Source of the DNA: JAXLVB01 sp046329195 | GTDB lineage: Bacteria > Bacteroidota > Bacteroidia > Cytophagales > Spirosomataceae | Direction: 5' to 3' | Assembly (NCBI GenBank): GCA_046329195.1 | Contig: JAXLVB010000002.1 | Location: forward strand, 1,116,001 to 1,180,000 | DNA: 64,000 nucleotides | In this document: positions 24,216 to 33,458 of the stretch, one piece after another | Numbering within the stretch: the stretch's first letter is position 1 | How the letters are laid out: each line of letters begins with the position of its first letter | Made by a program: the position numbers and the translations under genes | The notes under the pieces: generated by a model | Database searches by the model: none | What the model was told of the DNA's origin: nothing | Seen by the model: only the letters and a program-made list of their open reading frames with translations

Positions 24216-25520
24216 TCAAGAAATCGTGGTACCGCCAATTTTTTTCGAAGAAAACCGACTAAGCAAGACAAAACCTATCACAAAAAGTACCAATAACATC
24301 AACACGCTATTCCGCATATTGGTGATTTGGTCTATCACCCCAAAGAGTAAGGTACCCACTACGGTAGATGACTTGTCGGTCACATCAAAAAAGCTGAAAT
24401 AACTGGCGTTGTCTTCGGTATTTTCGGGGATGAGTTTGGCATAGGTGGACCTTGACAACGATTGAATACCTCCCATCACAGCACCTACCATCACCGCAAG
24501 GGCATAAAACTGGTTTTGCTCCGTAACCAAATAGGCTGTAATACAAATGATTACCCACACCGAAACCAAGACCATCAGCGCTCGGATATTCCCGATTTTT
24601 GAGGACAACTTACTGAATCCATACGCCCCGGCCACGGCTACCAACTGAATCAATAATACCGTGATAATCAGCGACGAGCCTGACATTTTCAGCTCAGTTT
24701 TACCAAAAATAGCAGCTACGTACATCACCGTCTGCACACCCATGTTATATACAAAATAGGCAATCAAAAACTGTTTTAGCAGGGGTAGGTGCTTCAATTG
24801 ATGGAGTACTTTTTTTAGTTCTTTGAAGCCATTAAAAATCCAACTTCCTTCTGGTTTTTTGTCAAAGGTATTGTCGGGCAAATAAGCAAAGGGGTATTGG
24901 GCAAAGCCAGCCCACCATACCCCTACCGACAAAAAAGACACTTTACACGCATTGGCGCTCGAAATCCCTCCGTACCATTCGGGTTTGAGGAGCATAGTCA
25001 GGTTAAACACCATCAAAATGACACTGCCAATATAACCCATTGAAAACCCCCTGGCGCTCACCGAATCGAAACGGTCTTCGGTCACGATTTCGGGTAAAAA
25101 CGAATTATAAAATACGATACTTCCCCCCCACCCAACTAAAGAGAGTATGAACAGAAACGTAGAAAAAGTAATGGTGTCTTTATCGAAAAAATAGAGCCCT
25201 AAGCAACAGATGGAGCCGAGGTAGCAGAAAAATTTCATGAATAGTTTTTTCTTGCCACTGAAGTCGGCCATGGCCGAAAACAAGGGGCTACCCACTGCAA
25301 TAATGACAAAAGCAATGGAAACTGACAGGGTAAAAAGGGCTGAGTTTTTGAGGGTTATTCCTAAAAACTCTACGTACTTTTCACCATTTTTTACAAACGA
25401 AACTGCCGTTTCTTCAAAATAAACAGGAAAGATACCTGATACAATCACCAAGGCATGAACAGAATTGGCCCAATCGTACATGCACCAAGCATTGATAACC
25501 GAAGGATTATTTTTTTGCAT
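24216..25520 (-). CDS. MFS transporter, UMF1/Atg22-like
   Basis: The 434-residue protein has about twelve transmembrane helices and the family-typical start NAWCMYDWANSVHALVI. The conserved SLSRSTYAKLIPENT loop lies before helix 11 and FFDVTDKSSTVVGTLLFG follows. UMF1-type carriers are putative small-molecule exporters with unknown substrate. It is a single host gene just outside the integrated element. Its start codon is the last ATG before an A/T-rich stretch. Confidence 0.85.
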   Translation of the reverse strand: MQKNNPSVINAWCMYDWANSVHALVIVSGIFPVYFEETAVSFVKNGEKYVEFLGITLKNSALFTLSVSIAFVIIAVGSPLFSAMADFSGKKKLFMKFFCYLGSICCLGLYFFDKDTITFSTFLFILSLVGWGGSIVFYNSFLPEIVTEDRFDSVSARGFSMGYIGSVILMVFNLTMLLKPEWYGGISSANACKVSFLSVGVWWAGFAQYPFAYLPDNTFDKKPEGSWIFNGFKELKKVLHQLKHLPLLKQFLIAYFVYNMGVQTVMYVAAIFGKTELKMSGSSLIITVLLIQLVAVAGAYGFSKLSSKIGNIRALMVLVSVWVIICITAYLVTEQNQFYALAVMVGAVMGGIQSLSRSTYAKLIPENTEDNASYFSFFDVTDKSSTVVGTLLFGVIDQITNMRNSVLMLLVLFVIGFVLLSRFSSKKIGGTTIS

Positions 25521-25664
25521 AAAACAAGGTATTTCGGTTCAACTTTAATTTTTACATGGTCTGTGGGGACACAGACAATGGCGGTTGCCTACAAATCAAC
25601 GAAGAACCTATGTTCTCTAACGGAGGAGTGGTAAAAACAGCTCAATTACGGCAATTTCGTTGAA

Positions 25665-26543
25665 TTATTTATCGTTGGGTGGAAAAACCTCATTCAGAAA
25701 TTCGATGACCGCCTTAGAAAACGAGTGGTTGGAATCACCCGCCACCATGTGACCTGCCTCCGACACGGTCACGCTGCGTACGTGAGGAACGGCATCCAAA
25801 AACTCAACCATGACTTGTTCGCTCACCACATCGCTAATGCCTCCCCGCACAATCAAGGTCGGAATGGTAAGACGATGGGCCGCCGCATACAGCCGTTCTT
25901 CGCTTCTGATTTTGTAATCAGGTTGTTTGGTTTGTTCTTTCCAGAGACGAAGCATTTGGGGATCCCAGTGCCAATACCAGCGTCCATCGGCCCGCAACCG
26001 AAGATTTTTCTCCAAGCGGTGCCTATCCGTAGGTTTGGGGCGATTTGGTAAGTAAGCCGCAACCGCTGAGGCGGCCTCCTCTAGGCTTCCAAACCCTGTA
26101 TCGGCATTGGCCGACATAAAGGCAAAAATCCGCTCGATGCCTCGTTGCTCCGTTTTGGGGGCAATATCTACCAACACAATGGCACTGGCGAGGTTTTCGT
26201 CCGTTTCGCCTTCGGCCAACAAAGAGGTAATGCCACCCATCGAAGCCCCCACCAAGGCTGGTTTGGCCGATAATTGCGCAATGACGGCCTTGAGGTCATC
26301 CACCAAGCGTTCAATCCGATAGTCGGCATTGCTCGCCCAAGAGCTATCACCGTGCCCACGAGCATCTAATGCAATGGCGTACCATCCGTTTTCGGCAATC
26401 CATCGGGCGGTATCGCCCCACGAGTGCCGAGTTTGGCCACCTCCATGCAGCAACAAAACGGGTTTAGCCGTAGGGTTGCCGTAGCCCTCGCCAACCAGAA
26501 AAAAACCGGGGCTTACTTCAAATTGCAGAGTTTGCTGTTGCAT
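25665..26543 (-). CDS. Alpha/beta hydrolase
   Basis: The 292-residue protein shows the alpha/beta hydrolase hallmarks: oxyanion loop LLLHGGGQTRHSW, ALDARGHGDSSW, nucleophile elbow LVGASMGGITS with Ser near residue 102, an acid region at LIVRGGISDVVS, and the His in SEAGHMVAGD near residue 266. No signal peptide is seen, so it is cytoplasmic. Substrate cannot be told; esterase or C-C hydrolase activities are common in this subgroup. Confidence 0.85.
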   Translation of the reverse strand: MQQQTLQFEVSPGFFLVGEGYGNPTAKPVLLLHGGGQTRHSWGDTARWIAENGWYAIALDARGHGDSSWASNADYRIERLVDDLKAVIAQLSAKPALVGASMGGITSLLAEGETDENLASAIVLVDIAPKTEQRGIERIFAFMSANADTGFGSLEEAASAVAAYLPNRPKPTDRHRLEKNLRLRADGRWYWHWDPQMLRLWKEQTKQPDYKIRSEERLYAAAHRLTIPTLIVRGGISDVVSEQVMVEFLDAVPHVRSVTVSEAGHMVAGDSNHSFSKAVIEFLNEVFPPNDK

Positions 26544-26664
26544 GACGTGATCGAAAATAAACGTGGTGATGAAAACCTAAGGATATCTCGTTTTGCCGAA
26601 CTATTTTGCGTCACAAGAATAACAATTTGTTACGTACCCACTACCTTTTCATTCATCTTTTCTT

Positions 26665-27006
26665 ATGCGTGGACTCAACAAAGTACAGCTCATTGGCAAT
26701 TTGGGCAAAGACCCCGACTTCCAAACCTTAGAAGGCAACATCAGCGTTGCCAAATTCACCTTAGCCACTACCGAACTATTCAAAGACAAAAACGGGCAGT
26801 TGCATAGCCAAACCGATTGGCACCAAGTAGTGCTATGGCGTGGATTGGCAGACCTTGCTCAAAAATACTTATCGAAAGGCAGTTTGGTGTACATAGAAGG
26901 CAAACTCAAAACTCGTAACTACAACGACCCAAGCGGCAACAAACACTATGTAACCGAGATTGTTGCCGAAGAGTTGATTTTGTTGGATAAAAAAATGGGA
27001 GAATAG
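26665..27006 (+). CDS. ssb: Short single-stranded DNA-binding protein
   Basis: The 113-residue protein is an SSB OB fold: NKVQLIGNLGKDPDFQTLEGN at the start, DWHQVVLWRGLADLAQKYLSKGSLVYIEGKL, then YVTEIVAEELILL. It ends almost directly after the fold and lacks the acidic DxPF-type tail that recruits partners. It lies two bases upstream of the longest frame of the integron-type integrase, so the two probably form one transcript. SSB levels are known to influence folding of single-stranded attC hairpins, which makes the pairing meaningful. A housekeeping paralogue is the alternative. Confidence 0.85.
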   Translation: MRGLNKVQLIGNLGKDPDFQTLEGNISVAKFTLATTELFKDKNGQLHSQTDWHQVVLWRGLADLAQKYLSKGSLVYIEGKLKTRNYNDPSGNKHYVTEIVAEELILLDKKMGE

Positions 27007-27058
27007 CATGCGATTTATTTCGTTTATTACTCGACATCAAAAAATAACCGCAAGTTGT

Positions 27059-28666
27059 ATGATAAAAGCCACAAAAATAATTCACCGAAACGAAACACGA
27101 ATCAAAGTAGATTTCCCTTATAATCAGGCATTTATTGGCTTACTTCGCCGGATTGAAGGAGCAACATGGAGTCAAACACACAAGGCGTGGCATATTCCTT
27201 ATACCAAAAAAGCCTTCGGGCAATTAAAAGCCTTGTTTCCCGACGTCCAAACACCACAAAACACAGAGCATGTAGTAGCTCAACCACAAACTCTCCCGAC
27301 TACCTTACCAGAGGTTTCTTCCGTTGTGGTAGAGGTAATAGGGCGAAAAATCGTCTTAAAACTCCCTAAAAATGAGTTAGATACAAAATTCATCTTAACG
27401 TTTCGGTTTGCTCAATGGGAAAAAAACCAACGAGTTTGGCTGATTCCGAACTATGCCAACAACTTAGAGCTTATCAAAGCCTATTTCAAAGACAGAATTT
27501 CAAGCATCACTATTCATAAAGAAATAGAGGTAAAAACAATCACGGGATTTTCGGAGAAAATTGGGGAAAAAGACATTGTAGCTATAAAAACCAGTACAGG
27601 CAGGTTGAAACTACTCTTTGGCTTCAACAAGGCTTTGACTGTTGCTATCAAAAAAATGCCTTTTTGGAGCTGGGACAGCAAAAATAAATGGTGGAGCATA
27701 CCGTTTTCGGAGCAGTTGTTTGCCCAAATTGAAGAGATAGCCCAACAAGAAAACCTCTCTTTACGATTGATAGAAGAACCCACAGCCACAAACAAAACAC
27801 CTCGAAAATCGGAACATGAGGTGCCCAACTACCGTCCCTGCCCCCACAATATGATACTGAAGCTCCAAGAATTGCGTTATAGCGAACGTACCATCAAGAC
27901 CTACAAAAGCCTTTTCGAGGAGTTTATCAACCATTATCCAACCGTAGAAATAGATAAATTAGACGAGCAAAAGATAGTTGCTTTTTGTCAGTATTTGGTC
28001 ATTGACCGCAAGGTGTCGGCTTCTTACCAAAACCAGGCAATCAATGCCATTAAGTTTTATTATGAGCGGGTGTTGGGCGGGCAACGTAAATTCTATTTTT
28101 TGCAAAGACCAGACAAAGAACGAGCATTGCCTACGGTGCTGAGTACCACAGAAGTAACTACCATTTTGAAAGCCACCCAAAACCTCAAACACCGGGCAAT
28201 ACTAACGGTGATTTACTCGGCCGGACTGAGAGTTGGTGAACTTATCAATCTGAAAATTAAAGACATAGACTCAGAGCGAAAGCAAATAAGAGTAGAGCAA
28301 AGCAAAGGCAAAAAAGACCGATATACCTTACTTTCAATGAAAACGCTGGAGCTGTTACGAGTGTATTTTAAGGAATACAGACCCCAACTATACCTATTTG
28401 AAGGACAAGACGGCGGGCAATATACCGCTCGAAGTGTGCAGGCGTTTTTTGCTGAGATTTGCCATAAAGCAGGTATAAAAAAGAAAGTAAAGGTGCATAC
28501 GTTAAGGCATAGTTTTGCCACACATCTTTTAGAAAACGGCACCGATTTGCGTTATATCCAAGTTTTGTTGGGGCACGAAAGCACCAAAACCACCGAAATT
28601 TATACCCATGTCACCACCAAAGGCTTTGAACAAATAAAAAGTCCTTTAGATGATTTGGATATATGA
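27059..28666 (+). CDS. Integron-type tyrosine recombinase with triple N-terminal repeat
   Basis: The C-terminal ~290 residues are a XerD/IntI-like recombinase: core-binding LRYSERTIKTYKSLFEEF, catalytic YSAGLRVGEL, GKGKKDR, HTLRHSFATHLL, LLGHESTKTTEIYTHV, and an IntI-like closing SPLDDL. The insert between catalytic boxes that marks canonical IntI is missing. The first ~245 residues hold three copies of a ~50-residue unit ending W..W.IP (KAWHIPY, RVWLIPN, KWWSIPF), resembling HARP-like modules. The start may be ATG 27008 instead. It faces the same way as the cassettes and ends about 100 bases before attI. Confidence 0.85.
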   Translation: MIKATKIIHRNETRIKVDFPYNQAFIGLLRRIEGATWSQTHKAWHIPYTKKAFGQLKALFPDVQTPQNTEHVVAQPQTLPTTLPEVSSVVVEVIGRKIVLKLPKNELDTKFILTFRFAQWEKNQRVWLIPNYANNLELIKAYFKDRISSITIHKEIEVKTITGFSEKIGEKDIVAIKTSTGRLKLLFGFNKALTVAIKKMPFWSWDSKNKWWSIPFSEQLFAQIEEIAQQENLSLRLIEEPTATNKTPRKSEHEVPNYRPCPHNMILKLQELRYSERTIKTYKSLFEEFINHYPTVEIDKLDEQKIVAFCQYLVIDRKVSASYQNQAINAIKFYYERVLGGQRKFYFLQRPDKERALPTVLSTTEVTTILKATQNLKHRAILTVIYSAGLRVGELINLKIKDIDSERKQIRVEQSKGKKDRYTLLSMKTLELLRVYFKEYRPQLYLFEGQDGGQYTARSVQAFFAEICHKAGIKKKVKVHTLRHSFATHLLENGTDLRYIQVLLGHESTKTTEIYTHVTTKGFEQIKSPLDDLDI

Positions 28667-28764
28667 AAATATTTATGCACTTTTAACAAGTCCTTCGAAA
28701 ACTCTGCGTGATAGAGTACCCAAGCGAAATTTTATCGTGCCAGAAGGAGTTGCAGATATAGCAG

Positions 28765-28825
28765 AAATAAACGCAAGTTTCTAAAAAATAAACGCAAGGG
28801 TTGCGTTTATTTGGATGTTATGGGC
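28765..28825 (+). promoter_or_regulatory. attI: attI-like integration site
   Basis: Two direct copies of AAATAAACGCAAG (28765-28777 and 28786-28798) are followed by an inverted copy TTGCGTTTATTT (28801-28812). The core GTTATGGGC starts at 28817. Two direct repeats plus an inverted pair next to GTT is the layout of classical attI sites. GTTATGGGC is matched by its reverse complement GCCCATAAC at the start of attC1, as expected if cassette 1 was inserted here. The inverted pair may also end the integrase transcript. Apart from this site and the first cassette's leader, the gap 28667-29020 holds no gene. Confidence 0.75.
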
Positions 28826-29020
28826 AAGTTTATGAAACGACACAGCAGAATGAAACAGACAAGAGACCCAACGACACTTAAGTTTGACAGTTCATAAGGA
28901 CTGGCATTGAAATCAATATCCCAAAAAAGTAACATAAATAATAGTGGAGACCAGCGACCACTCACAAAACGGGGCGACACCGAAAAGCCAAACGAGTAGA
29001 AAAATTAAACATTTTATAAA

Positions 29021-29485
29021 ATGAAAAACAATAGAACATTAGTTACAACAGTATTTTTTACGATAATACTGTTCTTTTTCTCAGTATCATACTCATTTGG
29101 ACAAACTCGTTCAATGGGAAGTGACGGTATACTCGGAAAACTTCAAACTGTTATTGATGAAGCAGAAAAAAGAGATATGGAAGTCGTAAGAATAGAAGCA
29201 GACATTATAAGAACTACTAAAGAAACAATTAGAACGTTAGACCCTTCGTTCTCATATAGTATTATTGCAGTAGCGAGCAATAGAATACAGGATATTGATA
29301 TTGAAGTTTATAAAAAGGTAAATTATGAATGGGTTCTAATTAAGAAGGATGATGACGCTAAAGATGCTGCTGCTGTTACTATACAACCTTCGGCTTACGC
29401 TGAATACAAAATAATAGTAAAGGCATATAAATTTTACACTGGATATGATGTAGGTCACTATGGATTAGCAATCATTCATGACTAA
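29021..29485 (+). CDS. Cassette 1: secreted protein of unknown function
   Basis: The 154-residue protein has a signal peptide (TTVFFTIILFFFSVSYSFGQ, cleaved around residue 28). A small alpha/beta domain follows, with a long charged helix and strands such as YSIIAVASNRIQDIDIEVY. It is the first cassette gene, closest to attI and therefore the most recently captured if insertion is at attI. No family is recognised. Confidence 0.65.
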   Translation: MKNNRTLVTTVFFTIILFFFSVSYSFGQTRSMGSDGILGKLQTVIDEAEKRDMEVVRIEADIIRTTKETIRTLDPSFSYSIIAVASNRIQDIDIEVYKKVNYEWVLIKKDDDAKDAAAVTIQPSAYAEYKIIVKAYKFYTGYDVGHYGLAIIHD

Positions 29486-29490
29486 AAACC

Positions 29491-29624
29491 TGCCCATAAC
29501 AAGGTATTGCCAAAAGCGGGGCTAAACGGCTTCGATTGGGCATTTGTGTAAGGTTCAACTTTCGTTCTTCGAATAAACTTTAGTGCAAAAATCCCCGCCT
29601 TCGGCAATACCCAAAACGTTAGGC
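29491..29624 (+). repeat. attC1
   Basis: The site opens with TGCCCATAAC, the reverse complement of the attI core, and ends GTTAGGC. Its stem pairs AGGTATTGCCAAAAGCGGGG with CCCCGCCTTCGGCAATACC, with a few unpaired bases. The loop holds the motif TTCGATTGG..TTTGTG seen in several other sites. Confidence 0.85.
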
Positions 29625-29668
29625 GTCATTGTAACAACCCTATACCACAGACAGACAATAAATAAAAT

Positions 29669-31742
29669 ATGAAGGCAAACGAGACCAAAGTAGAAGACTT
29701 TTTATCATCAAACAAAACGCAATTCGTAATACCAGTTTATCAAAGAAATTATGACTGGACAACAGGACAATGCAAACAACTTTTGGACGACATCCTCGAA
29801 GTTGGAACAAGTAAAAAAATGAATGCCCATTTTATTGGAAGTATTGTTTATGTACACGATGATGTTTACACAGCATCAAGAATTAAAGAATTGACTATAA
29901 TTGATGGGCAACAAAGATTAACAACTTTGACACTTATTTATTTGGTGCTTCATAGACTTGCAAAAGACTTAAAAAACGAAGGACTTGTCAGTGAAATTAG
30001 CGAAACATATTTGATTAACAAATTTTCACCAGAAGAAGAAAAGCTAAAATTAAGACCTACCGACAATAATGATAAAGCTTTAAAATATCTATTAAGAAGT
30101 GATGAAAACGAAGAGTATTCAGATTTTTCAAAACTAATTGACAATTTCAACTATTTCAAAGGCAGAATTACAGAAGAAAATTATCAAACAGTTTTGAAAG
30201 GACTTTCAAAACTAATGTTTGTTGAAGTTTCGCTTGACAGAGAAAAAGACGACCCACAAAGAATTTTTGAAAGTTTGAACTCAACAGGTTTAGAACTTGC
30301 ACAAGCTGACTTAATTCGCAACTATATTTTAATGGGACTTAACAGAAAAGACCAAAATAAAATATATCAAAACTATTGGGAAGTAATTGAGAAACTTGCA
30401 AAAGATGAAACATTAAATGTAAGTAGAGTTTCGGATTTTATAAGAGATTATTTAACACTTGAAAACAAAAATATCCCCAACAAAGGAAAAGTATATTTAG
30501 AGTTCAAAGCAAAATATCCAACAACGACACTTGACGAATTGAAACAAATTTAGCAAGTATTAAATCTTTGGTTAAGCATTACAACAAATTAATAAATCCT
30601 AAAAATGAAAATGACAAAGATATTAGGCTTCAATTGGAATACATAAATCGACTTGAAATAAATGTGGCGTATCCATTTCTTATGAAAGTTTACGATGATT
30701 ATTCGAACGGCATGATTAATAAACCAACATTCATTAAAGTTTTAGATTTGGTTCAAACTTTTACTTGGAGACGTTTTATTCTTGGCTTACCTACAAACGC
30801 TTTGAATAAAATATTTATGAGCTATGACAAAGTTGAGCCAACTAATTATTTACATACTCTATTCAAAAATCTTTGCTACAAAGGACTGGTGTGCAAGGTT
30901 TCCTAAAAATGTCTGAAGTAATTGACGCATTAAAGGTTAAAGATGTTTACAACATAAAATCTAAAAACAGAACATACCTTTTAGAAAGATTAGAGAACTT
31001 TGAGAATAGAGAGCCTGTAATGATAGACGGAAATACTGACATTACAATCGAACATATTTTTCCTCAAAATCCAGACCCAAAATGGAAAATAGAACTTGGT
31101 ACAGATGATTATAATTACATAAAAGAGAACTATTTAAACACCGTTGGCAACTTGACACTTTCAGGGAATAACGACAAGCTTGGTAACAAACCATTTATTG
31201 AAAAAAGAGATTTAGCTGATGCAGGTTACAAAGACAGTAGACTTTGGCTAAACAAATATTTGACAATTATAGATAAGTGGGACAATATGAAATTGAAAGA
31301 CGTTTTGACATAATAGCAGAACGAGTTTTAAAAATTTGGGACATTCCTAACATTGCAATTGATGAACAAACAGACAGTAATGAAGTAAATATATTTGATG
31401 CAGAAGACCCTAAATTTAAAGAATTAGAATATGCTGTTTTCTTCGACCAAAAGAATTGAAGTCAATCAAGTAGCAAAACTTTATATTGAAGTTTTCAAAC
31501 AACTTTTTGAACTACAACCTGAAACATTTTTTACAACAGAACTTGGGAGCTAAAATTGGCTTAACAAAAACCCAACGAAGGCAACCCAAGACAAGCAGTT
31601 GCTATGTTTGACACTTATTTTATTGAAGGAAATATAGACAATATTGGGAAGTTTGAAAAAGATAAAATTAGCTTTGACTATATTCGACTTTGAAGACGAA
31701 TTAATGATAAAATATGCAGAAGAAAAACAACGAACGCCTAAC
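29669..31742 (+). pseudogene. Cassette 2: decayed GmrSD-type (DUF262/DUF1524) restriction gene
   Basis: The first 294 residues are an intact DUF262 half (QFVIPVYQRNYDWTTGQ, FIGSIVY, IIDGQQRLTTLTLIYL). The frame then shifts near 30547, near 30865, near 30905, near 31285 and again after 31455. Across the shifts the rest of the family can still be read: FATKDWCARFPK, the DUF1524 nuclease motif IEHIFPQN, and NTVGNLTLSGNNDKLGN. GmrSD enzymes are NTP-driven type IV restriction systems against modified phage DNA. At least four indels make it non-functional unless they are assembly errors. Confidence 0.8.
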
Positions 31743-31866
31743 AAGGGTTTGAACGCAATGGGGGCAGAAGTGGTAAATTCAATGTTGTACTTCTATTTGG
31801 CATTTGTGCTAAATTCAACATTTGTAGCTAATCACCCCCACTGCGTCAAGCCCCAAACCGTTACCT
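31734..31866 (+). repeat. attC2
   Basis: The site opens with ACGCCTAAC, complementary to the GTTAGGCGT that starts its cassette, and ends GTTACCT. The stem pairs GGGTTTGAACGCAATGGGGG with CCCCCACTGCGTCAAGCCCC. Confidence 0.8.
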
Positions 31867-31958
31867 GCAACCCTAAGAGACATCCTCTAAGAGTTCAACA
31901 GGCTTAAACATTGCAACAGGTTTAGGAATATCCGTAAACATACTTTTGACAATTACTT

Positions 31959-32358
31959 TTATTCCTTTTCCCATATCACCAAACAATCCATATACCTTCC
32001 AATCACACACTTCTTTGCCTTTTTTATCAACTGTTTTGCCTGAATTGCATTCTTGATAATCGGTTGATATTCCACCACAACAAGGGCATTGATATTGTTT
32101 GCTTGGAAATTTTCTTCATCTTCAATTGTATCAAAAACATACACTTCTGATAAATCAGGAAAGTTTGCGTTTGAAATAGTTGGTGTAGTTGCAGTTTCTC
32201 GATTTTGCAAATAGTTCCAAAGTTTCAAGTTCTGTTTTACCCATTACTTTGGCATATTGTGGCACTCTTTCACAAAGAAATGTAACTACGTTTTTCACTC
32301 TTTCTAAACCAGTTTGACCTGGCCAACCATTGTAAACTTCAACAATGATTTTATTCAT
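31959..32358 (-). pseudogene. Cassette 3: minus-strand hypothetical gene, probably frameshifted
   Basis: This is the only cassette whose gene faces against the array. Reading from ATG 32358, one frame gives MNKIIVEVYNGWPGQTG through VMGKTELE. A second frame continues NYLQNRETATTPT to CLVIWEKE and stops at 31959. The two frames overlap around 32155-32228 and join smoothly with a one-base shift, so I read them as one broken gene of about 130 residues. Two overlapping small genes are the alternative. No family is recognised. Confidence 0.45.
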
Positions 32359-32380
32359 AATTTCCGACTGCATAAGGGCA

Positions 32381-32512
32381 GCAGGTAACTATATTGCCAA
32401 AGGCAGGGCTGACGTAAGTTCATCAGCATTTGTAATTCTATTGTTCATTTGTACTTGTTTTGAAATTTTGTAATTCTAATCCCTGCCCTTCGGCAATATT
32501 TTTACGTTGGTG
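32381..32512 (+). repeat. attC3
   Basis: The site opens GCAGGTAAC, complementary to the GTTACCTGC at the start of cassette 3, and ends GTTGGTG. The stem pairs ATATTGCCAAAGGCAGGG with CCCTGCCCTTCGGCAATAT. Confidence 0.8.
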
Positions 32513-32600
32513 GCTATGCTAACAGACCAGAGTTTCGGAAGACAATAACCGTAACGACAAACTGAAAAAACTCATTCGCAATCGTAAAATAGATAGAACT

Positions 32601-33281
32601 ATGCAAAAAATTAAACAGTTATCAAAAAAAGGATTTCAGGCTCTTTTAAAAATCAGTTTTAAAACTATTTATTTTAATTTCAAGTATTTGCCATTAAGGC
32701 AGGCCATAAAACTACCAATATTTGTATCGAAAAAAGTATATTTTATGAATGTTGGCGGGAAAATAATATTTGATTGCCCGATAAAAACGGGAATGGTACA
32801 AATTGGGTACGGAGAAGTTGGTATTTTTGATAGAAAAGTGTCAAGAAGTATTTGGAAGGTATCAGGGTCGGTAATTTTTAAAGGAAAGGCTAACATTGGT
32901 CACGGCTCAAAGTTGTCTGTGGGTGGAACTTTAATTTTGGGAAATAATTTTACAATAACGGCCGAAAGTTCAATTGTCGCATCTAACAAAGTCGAGTTTG
33001 GTGAAAATTGTCTGCTCTCTTGGGACATTTTAATAATGGACACAGATTTTCATAAAGTGAAAGACAAGGCTGAAAATATATTAAATCCATCAACTCCTAT
33101 TATAGTAGGAAACAAAGTTTGGATTGGCTGTCGTTGCCTAATTTTAAAAGGAGCAATAATACCAGATAATTGTGTAATCGGAGCAAATTCTTTTGTAAGC
33201 AAACAGTTAGAAAAAGAAAATGCAATTTATGGCGGACAGCCAGCACGATTACTAAAAGAAGAAATAGTATGGACCGCATAA
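32601..33281 (+). CDS. Cassette 4: left-handed beta-helix acyltransferase
   Basis: The 226-residue protein has hexapeptide repeats from about residue 85, for example GKANIGHGSKLSVGG, VEFGENCLLSWDI and VIVGNKVWIGCRCLILKGA. The MDTDFHKV segment provides the His typical of maa/CatB-like acetyltransferases, and a closing GGQPARLLKE completes the family pattern. It likely acetylates a sugar of a surface polysaccharide. No signal or membrane segment is seen. Confidence 0.8.
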   Translation: MQKIKQLSKKGFQALLKISFKTIYFNFKYLPLRQAIKLPIFVSKKVYFMNVGGKIIFDCPIKTGMVQIGYGEVGIFDRKVSRSIWKVSGSVIFKGKANIGHGSKLSVGGTLILGNNFTITAESSIVASNKVEFGENCLLSWDILIMDTDFHKVKDKAENILNPSTPIIVGNKVWIGCRCLILKGAIIPDNCVIGANSFVSKQLEKENAIYGGQPARLLKEEIVWTA

Positions 33282-33295
33282 TAAACGATAGCACA

Positions 33296-33428
33296 GCCAC
33301 CAACAAGGTATTGCCAAAAGCGGGGCTGAACATCTTCGATTAGACATTTGTGCAAGGTTCAACATTCGTTCTTCGATTGAACTTTTGTGCTAAAAATCCC
33401 CGCCTTCGGCAATACCCGCTCGTTGGTG
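33296..33428 (+). repeat. attC4
   Basis: The site opens GCCACCAAC, complementary to GTTGGTGGC at the start of cassette 4, and ends GTTGGTG. The stem (AGGTATTGCCAAAAGCGGGG) and loop are almost the same as in attC1, attC9 and attC15. Confidence 0.85.
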
Positions 33429-33458
33429 GCAATTTTAAAAACAGACACATTTTAACAA

